From assembly GCA_011799875.1 (NCBI GenBank), contig CM022298.1, positions 265,229,757 through 265,293,756 of the forward strand: a DNA stretch of 64,000 nucleotides, read 5' to 3'. This DNA comes from Thinopyrum elongatum (taxonomy: Eukaryota > Streptophyta > Magnoliopsida > Poales > Poaceae). The position numbers and the translations under genes were made by a program. The notes below the pieces were generated by a model that saw only the letters and a program-made list of their open reading frames with translations, made no database searches and was not told where the DNA came from. Below, one piece after another: positions 42,770 to 53,852 of the stretch (position 1 is the first letter of the stretch; each line of letters starts with the position of its first letter).

Positions 42770-44860
42770 TGCGGTGGATGCGCGGTGTGTGTGTGTGTGC
42801 GTCTGGGGTGGGGGGGGGGGGGGGCTGGCAGTACACTACGAGTCATGAGCCACTGTATGGGTTGGCCATTTTGTGAGGTAGGTGCCACATCAAAGTCGTG
42901 AATTCATTATTTAAAACATCACACAACCCTTTGATACATACATGTTTTGGCCACTACATGTAGTCGGTGGTTGTCCTACACGACACTCACTCGCGTGTGA
43001 CGCTTTCTGTGGGTCCCCGAGGTCATCGTCCATCACTTTGACCAACAGCCGGCAGAGAGGTAAATTTGACCAGAAAGGTTGATTCTTTTTTGTTTGTGTT
43101 ATGGTGGGAGTATATAGTACGCATCGAAGAGGTGGGAGGGGACTGGCATATATACTATGTACGCGTCCATGAACACACCTCACTCAGTGTCGGGACTTTT
43201 CGGTTTTCGAGCCACGTGCCACATCAAAGTTGTGCATTGGCTATTTAAACATCACACAACACCTCTTTGGGCCACATGCATGTAGGCGGTGGTTATCCTA
43301 GTACACTCACGTGTGACGCTTCCATCTGTTGGCCCGTGAGGTCGTCGTCCATGAATGCATCACTTTGACCTACATCGGGAGAGGTTAGTTAATTTCACCA
43401 TCAAGGAGGATTCTTTTTGGTTTGTATTACGGTAGGAGCATATAGTATGCGTCGAAGAGGGGGAAGGGGACCAGCATATGTACGTAGTATGCTTCATGAA
43501 CCTCGCTCTATGTGGGGACTTTACGGTTTTCGAGGCATGTGCCACATCAAAGTTGTGCATTTTGGGTATTCAAATATCACGACCACACACACCTGTCCAT
43601 ACATATGTTTGGCCCACATGCAAAGCGATGGTTGTTGTCCTCTGGCACCCACTCACGCGGTTATCAGCGATATCGATGCTTTCCATCTGTGGGCCCGCTT
43701 GGTCCATCACTACTTTGCTGGACAACGAGAGAGGTTAATTTGACTTAGGAGGGGATTATTTTTTGGTTTGTATTATGGTATACATAGGTCATGATCTAGG
43801 ATGACATGATATAGTTTGAGCACACATGCATGTGTACGCATGAATCCCTCCCATCAAGTCGAAGTGGGCAGTACCACGACACGACATGAACCGATCTCGC
43901 TCTATGTGGGGACTGTACGATTTTCGACGCACGCACCACATCAATGTTGTGCATGGTATTCAAACATGCATGCACGCATCACCTCCATACATACATATGC
44001 ATGTAGTGGTTGTCTTCGAATGGTATACTCCCTCACATGGTTATCAGCGACAAGCCTATATATTGGTCAGCCCGCGTGGACATCCATGTTCACTTTGACC
44101 GACAATGAGATAGGTTACCATGGTGGATTCTTCCTATGGTTCGTGTTATCATAGTAGATCATGCTGAGATTCAGACCTAAGTTTGAGCCCATACTATGCA
44201 TGCATGCATGAATCCCCTTCATCGGCTCAAAGTGTGGTGTGACATACATATATACAATGCGTCGTCAACTAACCCTCGATCCGTGTGGGGATTTCTGGTT
44301 CCTAAGCACGGTGCCACAACAAAGTTGTTCCATCGTGTATTCAAACATCAACACTCCATACATATGTTTGGGCCACATGCAGGCAGTGGTTGTCTTCGGG
44401 GACTAGCTACTTGCCTGATTATTGGTGAGCTAGCCCATCTCTGGGGTCGCATGGATGTCCATCACTTTGACCAACAACAAGAGAGAGGTTGTACGACCAA
44501 GGTGGATTCTTCTTGGTCCATTTGATGATATATCTGGTGAGATGCCCTCTCCTGCCGACTGAAAGAGAGAGAGAGAGAGAGAGAGAGAGTGTATGATGGG
44601 GGGGCTGCTACTTCGCACTTTGCTAGGTGAACCTCCGTGGGGGCGAGCATGCGTTCATAGCTTAGGATTCCCCTCGTGCCGACACGAAGGGGGGGGGGCA
44701 AGCAATATCGTGCGCTTTGTGAGATATGTGCCACATCGAAGTTGTGCATTTGGTATTAGAACATCAAACCACCCTTTTCATACATATATTTGGTCCACAT
44801 GCAAGTGTGTTCATATTCTGACCATTTCTCGGGTCATTTTCACCAATTTTTTGAACATTA
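42770..44860. repeat. Tandem repeat block in CACTA2 / copy A
   Basis: The anchor GTGCCACATCAAAGT recurs at 42882, 43216, 43539, 43933, 44311 and 44728 (spacings 334, 323, 394, 378 and 417). Same unit as in CACTA1. Includes a G-run of about 16-18 near 42806 and a (GA)n run near 44565. Confidence 0.82.
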
Positions 44861-45437
44861 AACAAGTTGGATGACGCAACAGACACGGTTCGCTCACACT
44901 AACCATGTGCCACACCGGTGCCCCTGTCACACACATCAGCACAGTACATTGGGCTCCACGAGGCTTCCCCTCTCAAAAATATCTACCCGCCCGTAGGGTT
45001 TTTCTGTTTGATAACACACGGTTATTATGTTTCGACTGTGTGTGATGTTTGTTGTTCTCGCTCCCGCTTGCATCCCTCGAAATCATCCGCCCGACTCGAG
45101 GGTTTTTCTTTTTCATAACACACGGTTGTCATTCCGGGACCGTGTGCGATGCATCATCCAAATTTTCAATAGCCCCGGCATTTTACTCCCGCGTAGTAAA
45201 ATTTTCAGTACCCGTGTCATTTCCTCAAACACCCCCCTCCACACACACCCCCCAAAAACTGCTCGGGCGCGCACGCGTGCGCACACACACCCACCACCAC
45301 CACAACCCCTCCCTCGCTCGAAACCCTAGCAAGGTCATAGCCGCCACCGCCGCAAGGCCTCCATTATCAACATTTGCCGGTTTGCCCGTGCAGTTTACCC
45401 ACCGATCTCCATACCCAGGCCACCCTGAGTTTCTTAG
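44861..45437. promoter_or_regulatory. Upstream region of the B3-gene first exon in CACTA2
   Basis: Holds a duplicated block GGGTTTTTCT-TT-TAACACACGGTT (44997 and 45101), each followed by GACTGTGTGTGATG or GACCGTGTGCGATG. This corresponds to 15400-15912 of CACTA1, which has one copy. A promoter role is inferred from position. Confidence 0.4.
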
Positions 45438-46060
45438 ATGATGCCTGCCAAACGCCCCCTTTCCCATAGATCCCCATCCCCCACTCCAGAGCATCACAGC
45501 CTCAGCCCGACTACACTTCCCATGGAGCTCGAGGAGCGACTGGCCCAAAAGAGGTGTATCACGGCCTCTTCGCCCGACGTCGTCGAGGTGGCCGCCGAGG
45601 AAGCTGACGACCATTACTGGCCGCAGGCTCTCAATCAGCGGGCTAGAGTATGCGGTATGTCACACACGCCGGCTACGACGTCGAGGTCATCGACAATGAC
45701 GGCCTGACATGGGCTATGTCACAGGTTAAGTGGCCCACCACCAACCCCTCGGGTTCAACCGCCGTCGATCTCATCCATGGCCCCGCCGCTGATCTCATCT
45801 GGCTCACTGTCAAGAATTTGCCATCCTACATCGCCATCGAGCCCCTTTTGTCATTTCTAAAGTACACGTTCTGTGACGCTGGCTTGGGATCCACAGCTAC
45901 CAAGTCAGACCTCATCGACGGTGACCACGAGGAGGGCACCCTCTCCGGTTCTTCCAATGGGAAAGAGCCCATCTGCGACATCAGGGAGTGCACCCTATAG
46001 CCGTGCTCTTCCAAGGGGAAGGAGCCCATCTGCGACAACATGGAGCGCACCCAGGGCCTG
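45438..46060 (+). pseudogene. First exon of the B3-type gene, copy in CACTA2
   Basis: MMPAKRPLSHRSPS, MELEERLAQKR and EVAAEEADDHYW match the CACTA1 exon at 15913. A frame change near 45650 shifts to RYVTHAGYDVEVIDNDGLTW and DLIHGPAADLIWLTVKNLPS. Near the end a unit of about 50 bp (SSxGKEPICD) is present twice, 45951 and 46005, with a stop (TAG) between them. The element is then cut by G2 at 46061, so no B3 domain follows. Confidence 0.7.
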
Positions 46061-46917
46061 TGTTGGCGTTCTGGGAACCAGGGTACCCAGACTTGCCTAC
46101 CTGCGGCCCACAGTGTGGCTTGCTCGACGGCCTGGTAAGGCCCATCTGCAAGACTACCAAGACAAGACCCTCGCGAGGCGGACGGCGCCAAGACCTCCAG
46201 AGGGAGCGGCCTCCCCAGGCTGCCTCCCGAGGAGTGGAGATTCCTATGAAAGTGCCCAGCCTCACGAGGCTACGATGACGTGAGCCATGACGACCAAGGC
46301 TAGGCGGGCGCCAGTGGGCGCATAGGAGACAGTTTCCCTTTCGGTGCTAAGGGAGCAAGGACAGGCGTGGGTTCCCAAGGAAGCCCCCAATGGTTTCCAT
46401 TCCGGTGCAACGAGACCAAGATGAGGAGCTCGGCAGGACGGATGTCATTGTCGAGCCTATTGCTGCGTCATGACCAGAAGCTTTGTACAAGAAGACCACC
46501 TTTTGTCAGGATAGGATGTACCTCTTGTCCCCTTTCAAATTGGCCGTTGTGGAATCCCTTCACGCCTAAGTTTCTCGGGAAGAGGACCAAGGCCACTATA
46601 AATATAGGTTAGCCACCACCGTAGAAGAGGTCGACTCATTCTCACCCCCTGAGCCCTCATGAGGCAGCTCATCCACTGGACTAGTTCATCCTCAAACCTC
46701 CTCGTGAGGCCAATCCACCACAAAGCAGGAGTAGGGTTTTACACCGCAAGGTGGCCCGAACTGGGGTAAACTACCGTGTCCATCTTCTTCCCCACTCGAG
46801 CGTGTATCCGGCGAGGCTAGGCTATAAGGCGATGAGCTCGAGGCTAGAGAGGTTGAGATCTTTGCACACGCCCCAGAGTTTGAACATTCTTGGGTCTGCG
46901 GAGCCCTGAATCCGACA
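46061..46917 (+). repeat. 5' LTR of G2
   Basis: About 857 bp from TGTTGGCGTTCTGGGAACC to CTGAATCCGACA. It interrupts the B3-gene exon of CACTA2 at GCCTG (46056-46060), the candidate target duplication; its partner is missing because the 3' LTR is gone. Confidence 0.8.
46597..46604 (+). promoter_or_regulatory. LTR TATA box of G2
   Basis: TATAAATA in the middle of the LTR, followed by GTAGAAGAGGTCGACTC and a transcript-like leader. Confidence 0.6.
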
Positions 46918-46936
46918 TTTGGCGCGCTAGGTAGGG
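46918..46936 (+). other. Primer-binding site of G2
   Basis: TTTGGCGCGCTAGGTAGGG directly after the LTR end CCGACA; the same form as the PBS of G1 and G1b. Confidence 0.75.
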
Positions 46937-46938
46937 GC

Positions 46939-47330
46939 GTGTCGAAGTCTGCTCCTTCGTCGACCGCGCTTCGTCCTTGCCTCGCTGCCCCCAAGGTGGA
47001 CGCCGCCTTGCAGGCGTGGCCGCCCGAGGCGTATGGGAGTGCCGCGGGTTGGCCGGCCTTCACCCCCGATCTGCGACGAGTGCAGTGGCCCATGAAGTTC
47101 AGACTGATGTTGCCCCCGCGGAATGACGGTGTTGCGGACCCCGATGGGTTCCTTCGATCATACGCGCAGGCCATCGAGTCGTCGGGCGGTGACGACAAGG
47201 CCATGGCGAATTGGTTCCCCTTGGCTCGCATAGAGGCCCCTCGATCCTGACTCCGTAGCCTCCCGCGTGCCTCGATCTCCCCTTGGGAAGAACTCTGCAA
47301 CCAGTTCATCGCACACTTTGCGGCTCCGGC
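46939..47330 (+). pseudogene. G2 gag remnant
   Basis: 103 codons open from 46939 with PMKFRLMLPPRNDGVADPDG, FLRSYAQAIESSGGDDKAMA and NWFPLARIEAPRS, a shortened Retrotrans_gag core. After a stop it continues as SPWEELCNQFIAHFAAPAPH. The rest of gag, including the zinc knuckle, is missing, so an internal deletion joins gag almost directly to the protease region near 47330. Confidence 0.75.
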
Positions 47331-47337
47331 GCCCCAT

Positions 47338-48146
47338 GTGGTCGCATGCATTATCGGTGGGTCACAGGCGTCTGCCTCCAGCCGCCACATCAAGCAGTTT
47401 CTCCGTTGGCAAGGAGCTCCCCGGCCGTACCATGAGGCTGTGCGTGGCCGCGCCGGGCCTGAAACCAACATCACCTTCGATTCCAGAGACCACCCCAAGA
47501 CCATGGCGGTGGCAGGAGCCCTCCCCATGATGTGCACGCCCACCATCAGCAATGTCGCGGTGACCAAGACCCTCATCGATGGGGGCGCCGGCCTGAACGC
47601 CCTCTCGGTGGAGACTTTCGACCTACTTCAAGTGCCGTACGACCAGCTCCTCCCCAGCAAGCATTTCTCGAGGGTGGTTGAGGGCTTGGCCACCCCCTGA
47701 GGCAGATAGGCCTCCCCGTCACCTTCGGCACGCATGACAACTACCACACCAAGCTCATCGACCTCGACATCTCCCAGATCAGCCTCCCATTCAATGCCAT
47801 CCTTGGGTATCCGGCCCTCGCCAAGTTCATGGCGGCGACCCATTCGGGCTACAATGTCTTCAAGATGCCGGGCAGCGGTGTTATCATCACGGTGGTTGGG
47901 GACACGGAAGACGCGGTCCGGGTTCTCAAACTCACCTACAGGGCTGTGGCCGCTTCGCGCTCTGCCACCGGGGGCTCCGCGGAAGCTCAGGAGGAGGTGC
48001 TGGTTGGCTTCCTGAGGGCCAACAAAGATGTATTCGCATGGGAAGCGTCCGACCTGGTCGTAGTCCCGAGGGAGGTAATTGAGCACCACTTGATGGTGTG
48101 CCCCGGTGCATGCCCGGTAAAGCAAAAAGCACGGCGTCAAGCATAA
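47338..48146 (+). pseudogene. G2 protease and linker to RT
   Basis: ISNVAVTKTLIDGGAGLNAL is the protease active-site block (D-G-G-A-G). After a one-base frame change at 47690-47697 it continues LPVTFGTHDNYHTKLIDLDI and FNAILGYPALAKFMAATHSG. A linker with VGFLRANKDVFAWEASDL and VPREVIEHHLMVCPGACPV leads into RT; TAA at 48144-48146 interrupts it. Confidence 0.8.
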
Positions 48147-49168
48147 GAGAAGCAAGCGTTCATCGTCCAGGAGGTCGGCAAACTAAAGGAGGCCGGCATC
48201 ATCCGGGAAGTACGGCACTCGGACTGGCTGGCGAACCCGGTGATCGTCCCCAAGAAAGGAGGAAAGGAGCGCATGTGCGTCGACTTCACGAACCTCAACA
48301 AAGCCTGCCCTCAGGACCCTTTCCCGCTCCCACGTATCGACCAGATTGTGGATTCCACTGCCGAGTGCGATTTGATGTGCTTCTTGGATGCTTTCTCGGG
48401 ATATCATCAAATCAAGATGGCGACAGAGGATATCGAGAAGACAACTTTCATCTCCCCGTGTGGCGTGTACTGCTACACTTGCATGCCCTTCAGGCTGTGG
48501 AACGCTGGTGCAACTTTCCAGTGGCTGATGCACATCGCGCTCGGGCGGCAGCTGGGGAGGAATGCAGAGGCATACGTCGATGACATCATGGTCAAGTCGC
48601 GGGAAGCAAGGACCCTAATCAAGGACCTAGAAGAAACATTCGCTAACCTGCGCAACATAAACCTGATGGTCAATCTTGAGAAGTGTGTGTTTGGGGTCCC
48701 GTCCGGCAAGCTGTTGTGTTTCCTGGTGTCGCACAGAGGGATCGAGGCCAACCCCGAGAAGGTGAAGGCAATAGAGCGGATGAGCCTGCCTCAGACACTC
48801 AAGGAGATGCAGAAGCTTGCGTGGTGCGTGACCTTCTTGGGGCGCTTCATCTCCAAGCTCGACGAGCGCGCCCTCCCTTTCTTCAAGCTAATGAAGAAGA
48901 AGGGCCCATTCGAGTGGACCCCGGAAGCTGAGGCGGCCTTCGAAGACCTCAAGCGGTACCTCACGAGCCCACCTGTCATGGTGGCGCCTCGTCCGAGCGA
49001 GACCCTGGTGCTTTACTTAGCGGCCACCCCCCACTCAGCCAGTGCGGCACTTGTGGCAGACAGGGAAGGACCCACCGGCGTGGGCTTGAAGCAAGACGGC
49101 CCGCGAGAAGCCATACGACCTTCCCTGCCCCAGGGCGGCGCTCCTGAGGATCCCGTTGCTTCATCCAC
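48147..49168 (+). pseudogene. G2 reverse transcriptase
   Basis: One open frame from 48147 with EAGIIREVRHSDWLANPVIV, MCVDFTNLNKACPQDPFPLP, FLDAFSGYHQIKMA and the catalytic block AYVDDIMVK (YVDD intact). Then VFGVPSGKLLCFLVSHRGIE and FFKLMKKKGPFEWTPEAEAA at the RT connection. The frame runs on to 49427 but leaves homology near 49100. RT copies element RNA into DNA in the particle. The catalytic residues look intact, although the polyprotein is not. Confidence 0.88.
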
Positions 49169-50035
49169 TTGCAAGCCTCACGAGTCCCTCGAGCCCCCCG
49201 TGGAGCAAGGCGTCCCCGACTCCTCACCCCTCATCGAGCATCCGATGTACTTAGTCATGACGGAGTTGCGCAACGCGCGTGCTACCCTATGCAGCAGAAG
49301 CTCCTACTCGCGCTCCTCGTCACCTCAAGAAAGCTACGTCACTATTTCCAAGGCCACCCCATCAAGGTCGTATCGGCGTATCCCTTGGAGAAGGTGCTCC
49401 ACAGCCCCAACGCAATGGGGAGGGTAGCAGAATGGAATATCAAGCTGCAGGCCTTCCAGCTGGAGTTCAGTACGACCAGGGTCATCAAGGGGGCGGCCTT
49501 GGCTGATTTCGTGGCAGAGTGGACCGATGCTCCCGATCGGGGGCTGGATGAGGGCCAATCTGTCGCGCCCGGCAATGAAGCCCCTGACGGGTGGGTCATG
49601 CACTTCGACGGTGCCTTCACGCGGCAGGGCGCGGGGGCTGGAGTCGTGCTCGTCTCGCCAACCAAGGACAAGCTCTACTATGTTGTGCAGCTCTGCTTCC
49701 AACACGGCGAGAAGGTCTCCAACAACATCGCAGAGTACACGGGCTTGATTACCGGCCTCAGGGCCGCGGCCGCCCTGGGGATCAAGCGCCTCACCATCTA
49801 GGGCGACTCGCAACTCCTCGTCAACTTCTCCAACAAAGAGTACAAGCCGAAGGAAGAACACATGGAGGCTTACCTGGAGGAGGTACATAAAATCGAAAAA
49901 CGTTTCCTGGGCTTGGAATTGCAGCACGTCCCGCAGGGCACAAACAAGGAAGCAGACGACATCGCCAAGAGGGCATCTCGCCGCGAGCCCCAGAGGCCTG
50001 GCGTCTTCGAGGAAAGGCTCCACAAGCCGTTAGCG
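49169..50035 (+). pseudogene. G2 RNase H
   Basis: In a second frame: LRHYFQGHPIKVVSAYPLEK, NIKLQAFQLEFSTTRVIKGA and LADFVAEW, then RNase H proper, WVMHFDGAFTRQGAGAGVVL, NNIAEYTGLITGLRAAAALG (catalytic D, E) and, after TAG at 49799, GDSQLLVNF (third D) and NKEADDIAKRAS (fourth D). It degrades the RNA strand during reverse transcription. One stop inside the domain. Confidence 0.82.
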
Positions 50036-50342
50036 CCCCCCCCCCCCCGGCCACAGACCCGGCGTTGCTTAGGGAGGAGCTGCCACCGGCCCCGACGTTA
50101 GGAGCCCCGGCTTGTGGCCCGACCTCAGGAGCCCGCTTACTCCTAGTACTAGAACCTCAGGCGGGCTGCTGGACCGAGGAGTTCAAGGCGTACCTGCTCC
50201 ATGGCTCCTTGCCGGAGAAGGAGGAGGATGCAGAGCGTGTGGTCCGCTAGCCACTACTTATTGCTTGCAGGACGGCAAGCTGTACCGGTGACGCCCCAAT
50301 GACGTCTCGCTGCGGTGCATATCCGAGGAACAAGGACGCGAG
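50036..50342 (+). other. G2 connector between RNase H and integrase
   Basis: Starts with a C-run (50037-50047), then a proline/alanine-rich and decayed linker; FKAYLLHGSLPEKEEDAERV is readable at 50185-50245. No independent gene. Confidence 0.5.
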
Positions 50343-51092
50343 TTGCTGGCCGATATCTATGGTGGGGACTGTGGGCACCACTCCTCGTCGCGCACCGACG
50401 TGGGCAAGTTGTTCCGTAGCGATTTCTACTGGCCGACGGCGCTAAACGACTCCACCAAGATGGAGCGATCCTGCGAGGCCTGCCAATTCCACGCCAAGCA
50501 GATTCACCAACCTGCGCAAGGTCTCCAGACCATCCCGCTCTCATGGCCATTCATGGTCTGGGGGTTGGATATCCTGGGTCCTTTCCCTCGGGCAGCTGGT
50601 GGATATCGCTACCCCTACGTCATTATCGACAAGTTCACCAAGTGGGCGGAGGTGGAGCCCGTGCGCACCATCCCCGCTGGCTCAGCCGTGAAGTTCATCA
50701 AGGGCCTCATGAGCCATTTCGGTGTTCCCAATCTTATCATTACTGACAATGGCTCCCAGTTCACTAGCAACCTCTTCAGGATGTATTGCACTAACCTTGG
50801 AACGCAGATATGCTACGCGTCAGTGGTGCATCCATGGAGCAACGGCCAGGCCGAGCGTGCCAACACGGAGGTCCTGAGGGGCCTCAAGGCAAGGAGCTTC
50901 AAGAAGAAGCTCAAGGCCTGCGGCAGGGGTTGGCTCGGTGAGCTTCAGTCCGTGCTGTGGTCTATCCGCACCACTGTGACTAAGCCCTCCGGCGAGACCC
51001 CGTTCTTCCTCATCTACGGGGCCGAGGCGGTCCTCCCTCACGAGGTTAGGCATCGCTCCCCATGGGTCCTGGCATTCGACGAGGTGTGTTAG
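50343..51092 (+). pseudogene. G2 integrase
   Basis: 250 codons open. The HHCC-like zinc module (CGHHSSSRTDV, CEACQFHAKQ) is near residues 8-60. The DDE core shows WGLDILGPFPRAAGGYRYPY, IITDNGSQFTSNLFRMYC and HPWSNGQAERANTEVLRGL, so all three acidic residues are present. TPFFLIYGAEAVLPHEV follows. The frame ends at TAG 51090; homology continues with stops to VGDLVLRRVLSREGEG at 51273, where G3 begins. It joins cDNA to the host chromosome in active elements. Confidence 0.88.
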
Positions 51093-51273
51093 GATGCCTC
51101 CCGGGGGACAAACCTCGTGCTCGGGGAGGAAGCCCATCGCCAAGCCTCGCTCCGCGCAGCGAGGTACCAGTAGGCGCTATGGTGTTACCACTACCGCAGC
51201 GTCTGCTCCCGGACCGTCGAGGTGGGAGACCTCGTCCTGAGGCGGGTCCTTTCCAGGGAGGGTGAGGGAGTCA

Positions 51274-51680
51274 TGGACTAAGGGGTCCTCGGGGCGACGG
51301 CCCATTGGACTTGGGCCGGACTAGTGGAGCCATATAGTGACAGGAGACCTATGAAGCCATGGTGTGCCCTCCAAGTCAAGAAGGCGCCGGATCTCTTTAA
51401 TCCCTTATTGTAATCTATCGTCGGTAACCCTAACCCTACCGGTGTCTATATAATTCATCACCTCATCTCCTTAGGGTTTAGCTCATGTTGAACTCGAGGT
51501 AGATTTACTCTATAAACCACATTATACATCCAATACAATCAAGCAAGACGTAGGGTATTACCTCTTCGAGAGGGCCTGAACCTGGGTAAACACTGTGTTC
51601 ATCGTCCCTTGTTCCCCATGGATCCTAGATCCACAGCTCGGGACCCCCTACCCCGAGGTCTGCCGGTTTTGACACCGACA
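51274..51680 (+). repeat. 5' LTR of G3
   Basis: 407 bp from TGGACTAAGGGGTCCTC to TTTTGACACCGACA. It contains TATATAA (51447-51453), AGGGTTTAGCTCATGTTG, and the GGCCTGAACCTGGGTAAACA region typical of grass gypsy LTRs ending GCCGGTTTTGACACCGACA. Confidence 0.85.
51447..51453 (+). promoter_or_regulatory. LTR TATA box of G3
   Basis: TATATAA about 230 bp before the LTR end, at the place where related LTRs carry TATATAAACC-type boxes. Confidence 0.6.
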
Positions 51681-51700
51681 TTGGTGCTTTCGTTGAGAGT
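51681..51700 (+). other. Primer-binding site region of G3
   Basis: TTGGTGCTTTCGTTGAGAGT directly follows the LTR end. This leader word is common to this LTR type. The tRNA match was not determined. Confidence 0.55.
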
Positions 51701-51727
51701 TCCGTTGTGGGATCGCCATAGGAATCG

Positions 51728-52760
51728 ATGGCTCAACCAGTCGTTGGAGACCACACCCGCGCCGAGGGCTTCCGCGCCCCTGGTCATCTCTTCATTTTCG
51801 GTGGCATGTTAGTGCGCACCGATCCCACTAGTCGCCTCGACCAGATCGAAGGCTTCACCCCCATTGAAGGGTTCATTTGTTCAGAGGCATCGACCCCAGG
51901 ACCAGCAGACTCAAAAAAATCTGGTATCTCTCAGAGTCCGGCCCTGAAGCCCGACTCCGACAGACCGCCCACAAGATCTCCCGCCGAATCGCCGGAGTGT
52001 CTGGAACCCCCATGGGGCCAGCCGGCAGACCACTTGGCGAGTCTTTTTCGTTCAATAGGAATCTCTGTTATCAGGCTTACGGCGTATGATCGTATCGGGC
52101 TTAAACCGAACGACCGAGAAATCAACACCCCTCCAGTCACGCACCTCGTCGCCATGGTCAAAGAGGCCCAGGAGGGGCCACAGCCCTGCAAACTAAGAAT
52201 GGTGTACACTTGAATCTCCAGCTCAGAGCCAGACACCAGCTCAGATGTACGTCCGGACTCGAGCCCCAACGCTAGATCCGGCCTCGAGCCGATCTAGCCG
52301 CACAGTAGTCCGGATCCGAGCGCTGCACGACCAGAATCAGACATGACTCAATAACCCATCAAGGATAGTCTGGGTCCACAGCAGGAGGGAATTCTCAAAA
52401 TTTTCCCACCCACCCAGCACATGGAATACTGTCCAGATTCGGGAAACACAGACATATGGGACCTCATGTATGTCAAACAGCTGTCAAACGAGACAGTCCA
52501 CCATTATTGGGCTAGATTTCTCCTGTTAAAGAACAGGATGGCACCTTGCTATGACAAAGAAATAATTAAAGCCTTCTAGTTTAACTGCAGGGACGAGGGC
52601 CCCTTAAATGCCCTCATGTGTCACCGAATTCAAAGCTTCACCGAACTATCAGACATGGTACGCAAATATTGCGCCATGGAGAACACGTGGAGGGCGCAAC
52701 AGATGAACATGGGGCCATAGCCAGCCGCGCATCACGGAAGGCCTCGCTTTAAATGAGCTT
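51728..52760 (+). pseudogene. G3 gag, degraded
   Basis: 161 codons open from 51728 (MAQPVVGDHTRAEGFRAPGH, SLFRSIGISVIRLTAYDR). Then stops, then a Retrotrans_gag-like core at 52440-52720 with DIWDLMYVKQLSNETVHHYW, RFLLLKNRMAPCYD and MCHRIQSFTELSDMV. At least three in-frame stops. Confidence 0.7.
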
Positions 52761-52816
52761 ACACAAATCGGTCGCCGGAGCGCGAGCCTAATGAAAAGAA
52801 AACTAGGCCAAGATCG

Positions 52817-53818
52817 ATGTTAGGCGAGTTGCTGGATAAACCATGCCCAATACCCTCGGTCTTGCTAGACGCAAACCCAACCCACAGACTTCGAGCCTGT
52901 TGGGTGGTAAGACAAGTGGCCAAATATGGCGAGCCAATCTTGGGCCTTTCACCCCCAGATAAACAGTCCTCGTCTTCACCACAGGACCACAATGTCCTTA
53001 CGGTATACAAGACGTTCGTCTCAAGAAATAAAAGGAAAAAGGCTCTTCGAGAACTCAATCAAATATATCGAGTGACGGCCGCACAGCCATGGGCAGCCAC
53101 GCCTATCACCTTCAACGAGAAGGATGAGCCAAGCCCTCGTAACAACCACGCACCGGCCACACTGGTCCTCGACCCCATTGTCGATGGTTTTCGGCTGACT
53201 AAAGTGCTGATGGACGGAGGCAGCGGCCTCAACCTCATTTATGAGGATACTCTAGACAAGATGCAGTTCAACAGGTCTCGCATCGAACGCAGTCATACCA
53301 CATTCTGAGGTATAATACCTGGTAGGGAGGCACACTGCTCGGGACGCGTAACCCTGGATGTTGTGTTCGGCACACCCGATAACTATAGATCCGAACCCTT
53401 ACTATTTCACATTGTGCCCTTCCATAGCGGATACCACGCCCTTCTAGGACACGAGGCATTCTCAAGATTTCAGGCCATACCACATTACGGGTATATGAAA
53501 CTCAAGATGCCAGGGCCCAATGAGGTGATCTCTCTTCAAAGCGACCGGAGCAAAGCCTTGCAAGCCGAAAACAAGATGGCATCCCTTTCCCTAGAGGCAC
53601 TATCTGAAGCCCTCGCGGCCGAAGAGTTGACAACGCTATGCACCACAGTTGAAAGGGATGATGTGGTTCTCAGTAAAAGACAAAAACCCACATCCTTCAA
53701 GCCAGAAGACAAAATAGTAAAATTTCAAGTGCACCCAACAGATCCCAACAAAACGGCATCCATAGGAGCACAGCTGGACCCCCGCAGTCGACGAGGCGCT
53801 AAGGACATTCCTGCGTGA
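52817..53818 (+). pseudogene. G3 protease and following linker
   Basis: LDPIVDGFRLTKVLMDGGSG (53167-53226) is the aspartic protease active site (DGGSG), followed by LNLIYEDTLDKM. A stop at 53306-53308 and a change of frame lead to FHIVPFHSGYHALLGHEAFS and YMKLKMPGPNEVI. The linker has PEDKIVKFQVHPTDPNKTAS before RT. Broken but clear. Confidence 0.8.
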
Positions 53819-53852
53819 AAACTGGGAAATATTCGGCTGGCACCCATTAGAT

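Larger units (their letters stand above)
40695..45365. repeat. Copy A of a near-identical 4.67-kb direct duplication
   Basis: Matches 59330-64000 in the same orientation at a constant offset of 18635-18636 bp. Differences seen by eye are scattered single bases and a few length changes in homopolymers or GA runs. The match begins sharply at ACTGAGTGCATCCATATACC (40696 and 59331) and reaches the window end. Confidence 0.93.
34785..46060. mobile_element. CACTA2: second member of the gene-carrying CACTA family, right end missing
   Basis: Starts CACTACTACAGGATGCTGCT at 34785, the same end as CACTA1 (CACTACTGCGGGATGCTGCT). It then follows the same order: subterminal array, exonuclease, F-box/FBD gene (minus strand), tandem repeats, first exon of the B3 gene. 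It differs by holding about 2.7 kb (39114-41830) absent from CACTA1 and by a fuller exonuclease. Retrotransposon G2 starts at 46061 inside the B3 exon region, so the right end is not seen here. Confidence 0.82.
46061..51273 (+). mobile_element. Ty3/gypsy retrotransposon G2, 3' end missing
   Basis: A 5' LTR, PBS, gag remnant, protease, RT, RNase H and integrase follow in Ty3/gypsy order on the plus strand. The element ends without its 3' tail or 3' LTR where the G3 LTR starts (51274). After G3 no remainder of G2 appears, so its 3' part was lost. Coding is broken by a few stops and shifts but remains easily read. Confidence 0.88.
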
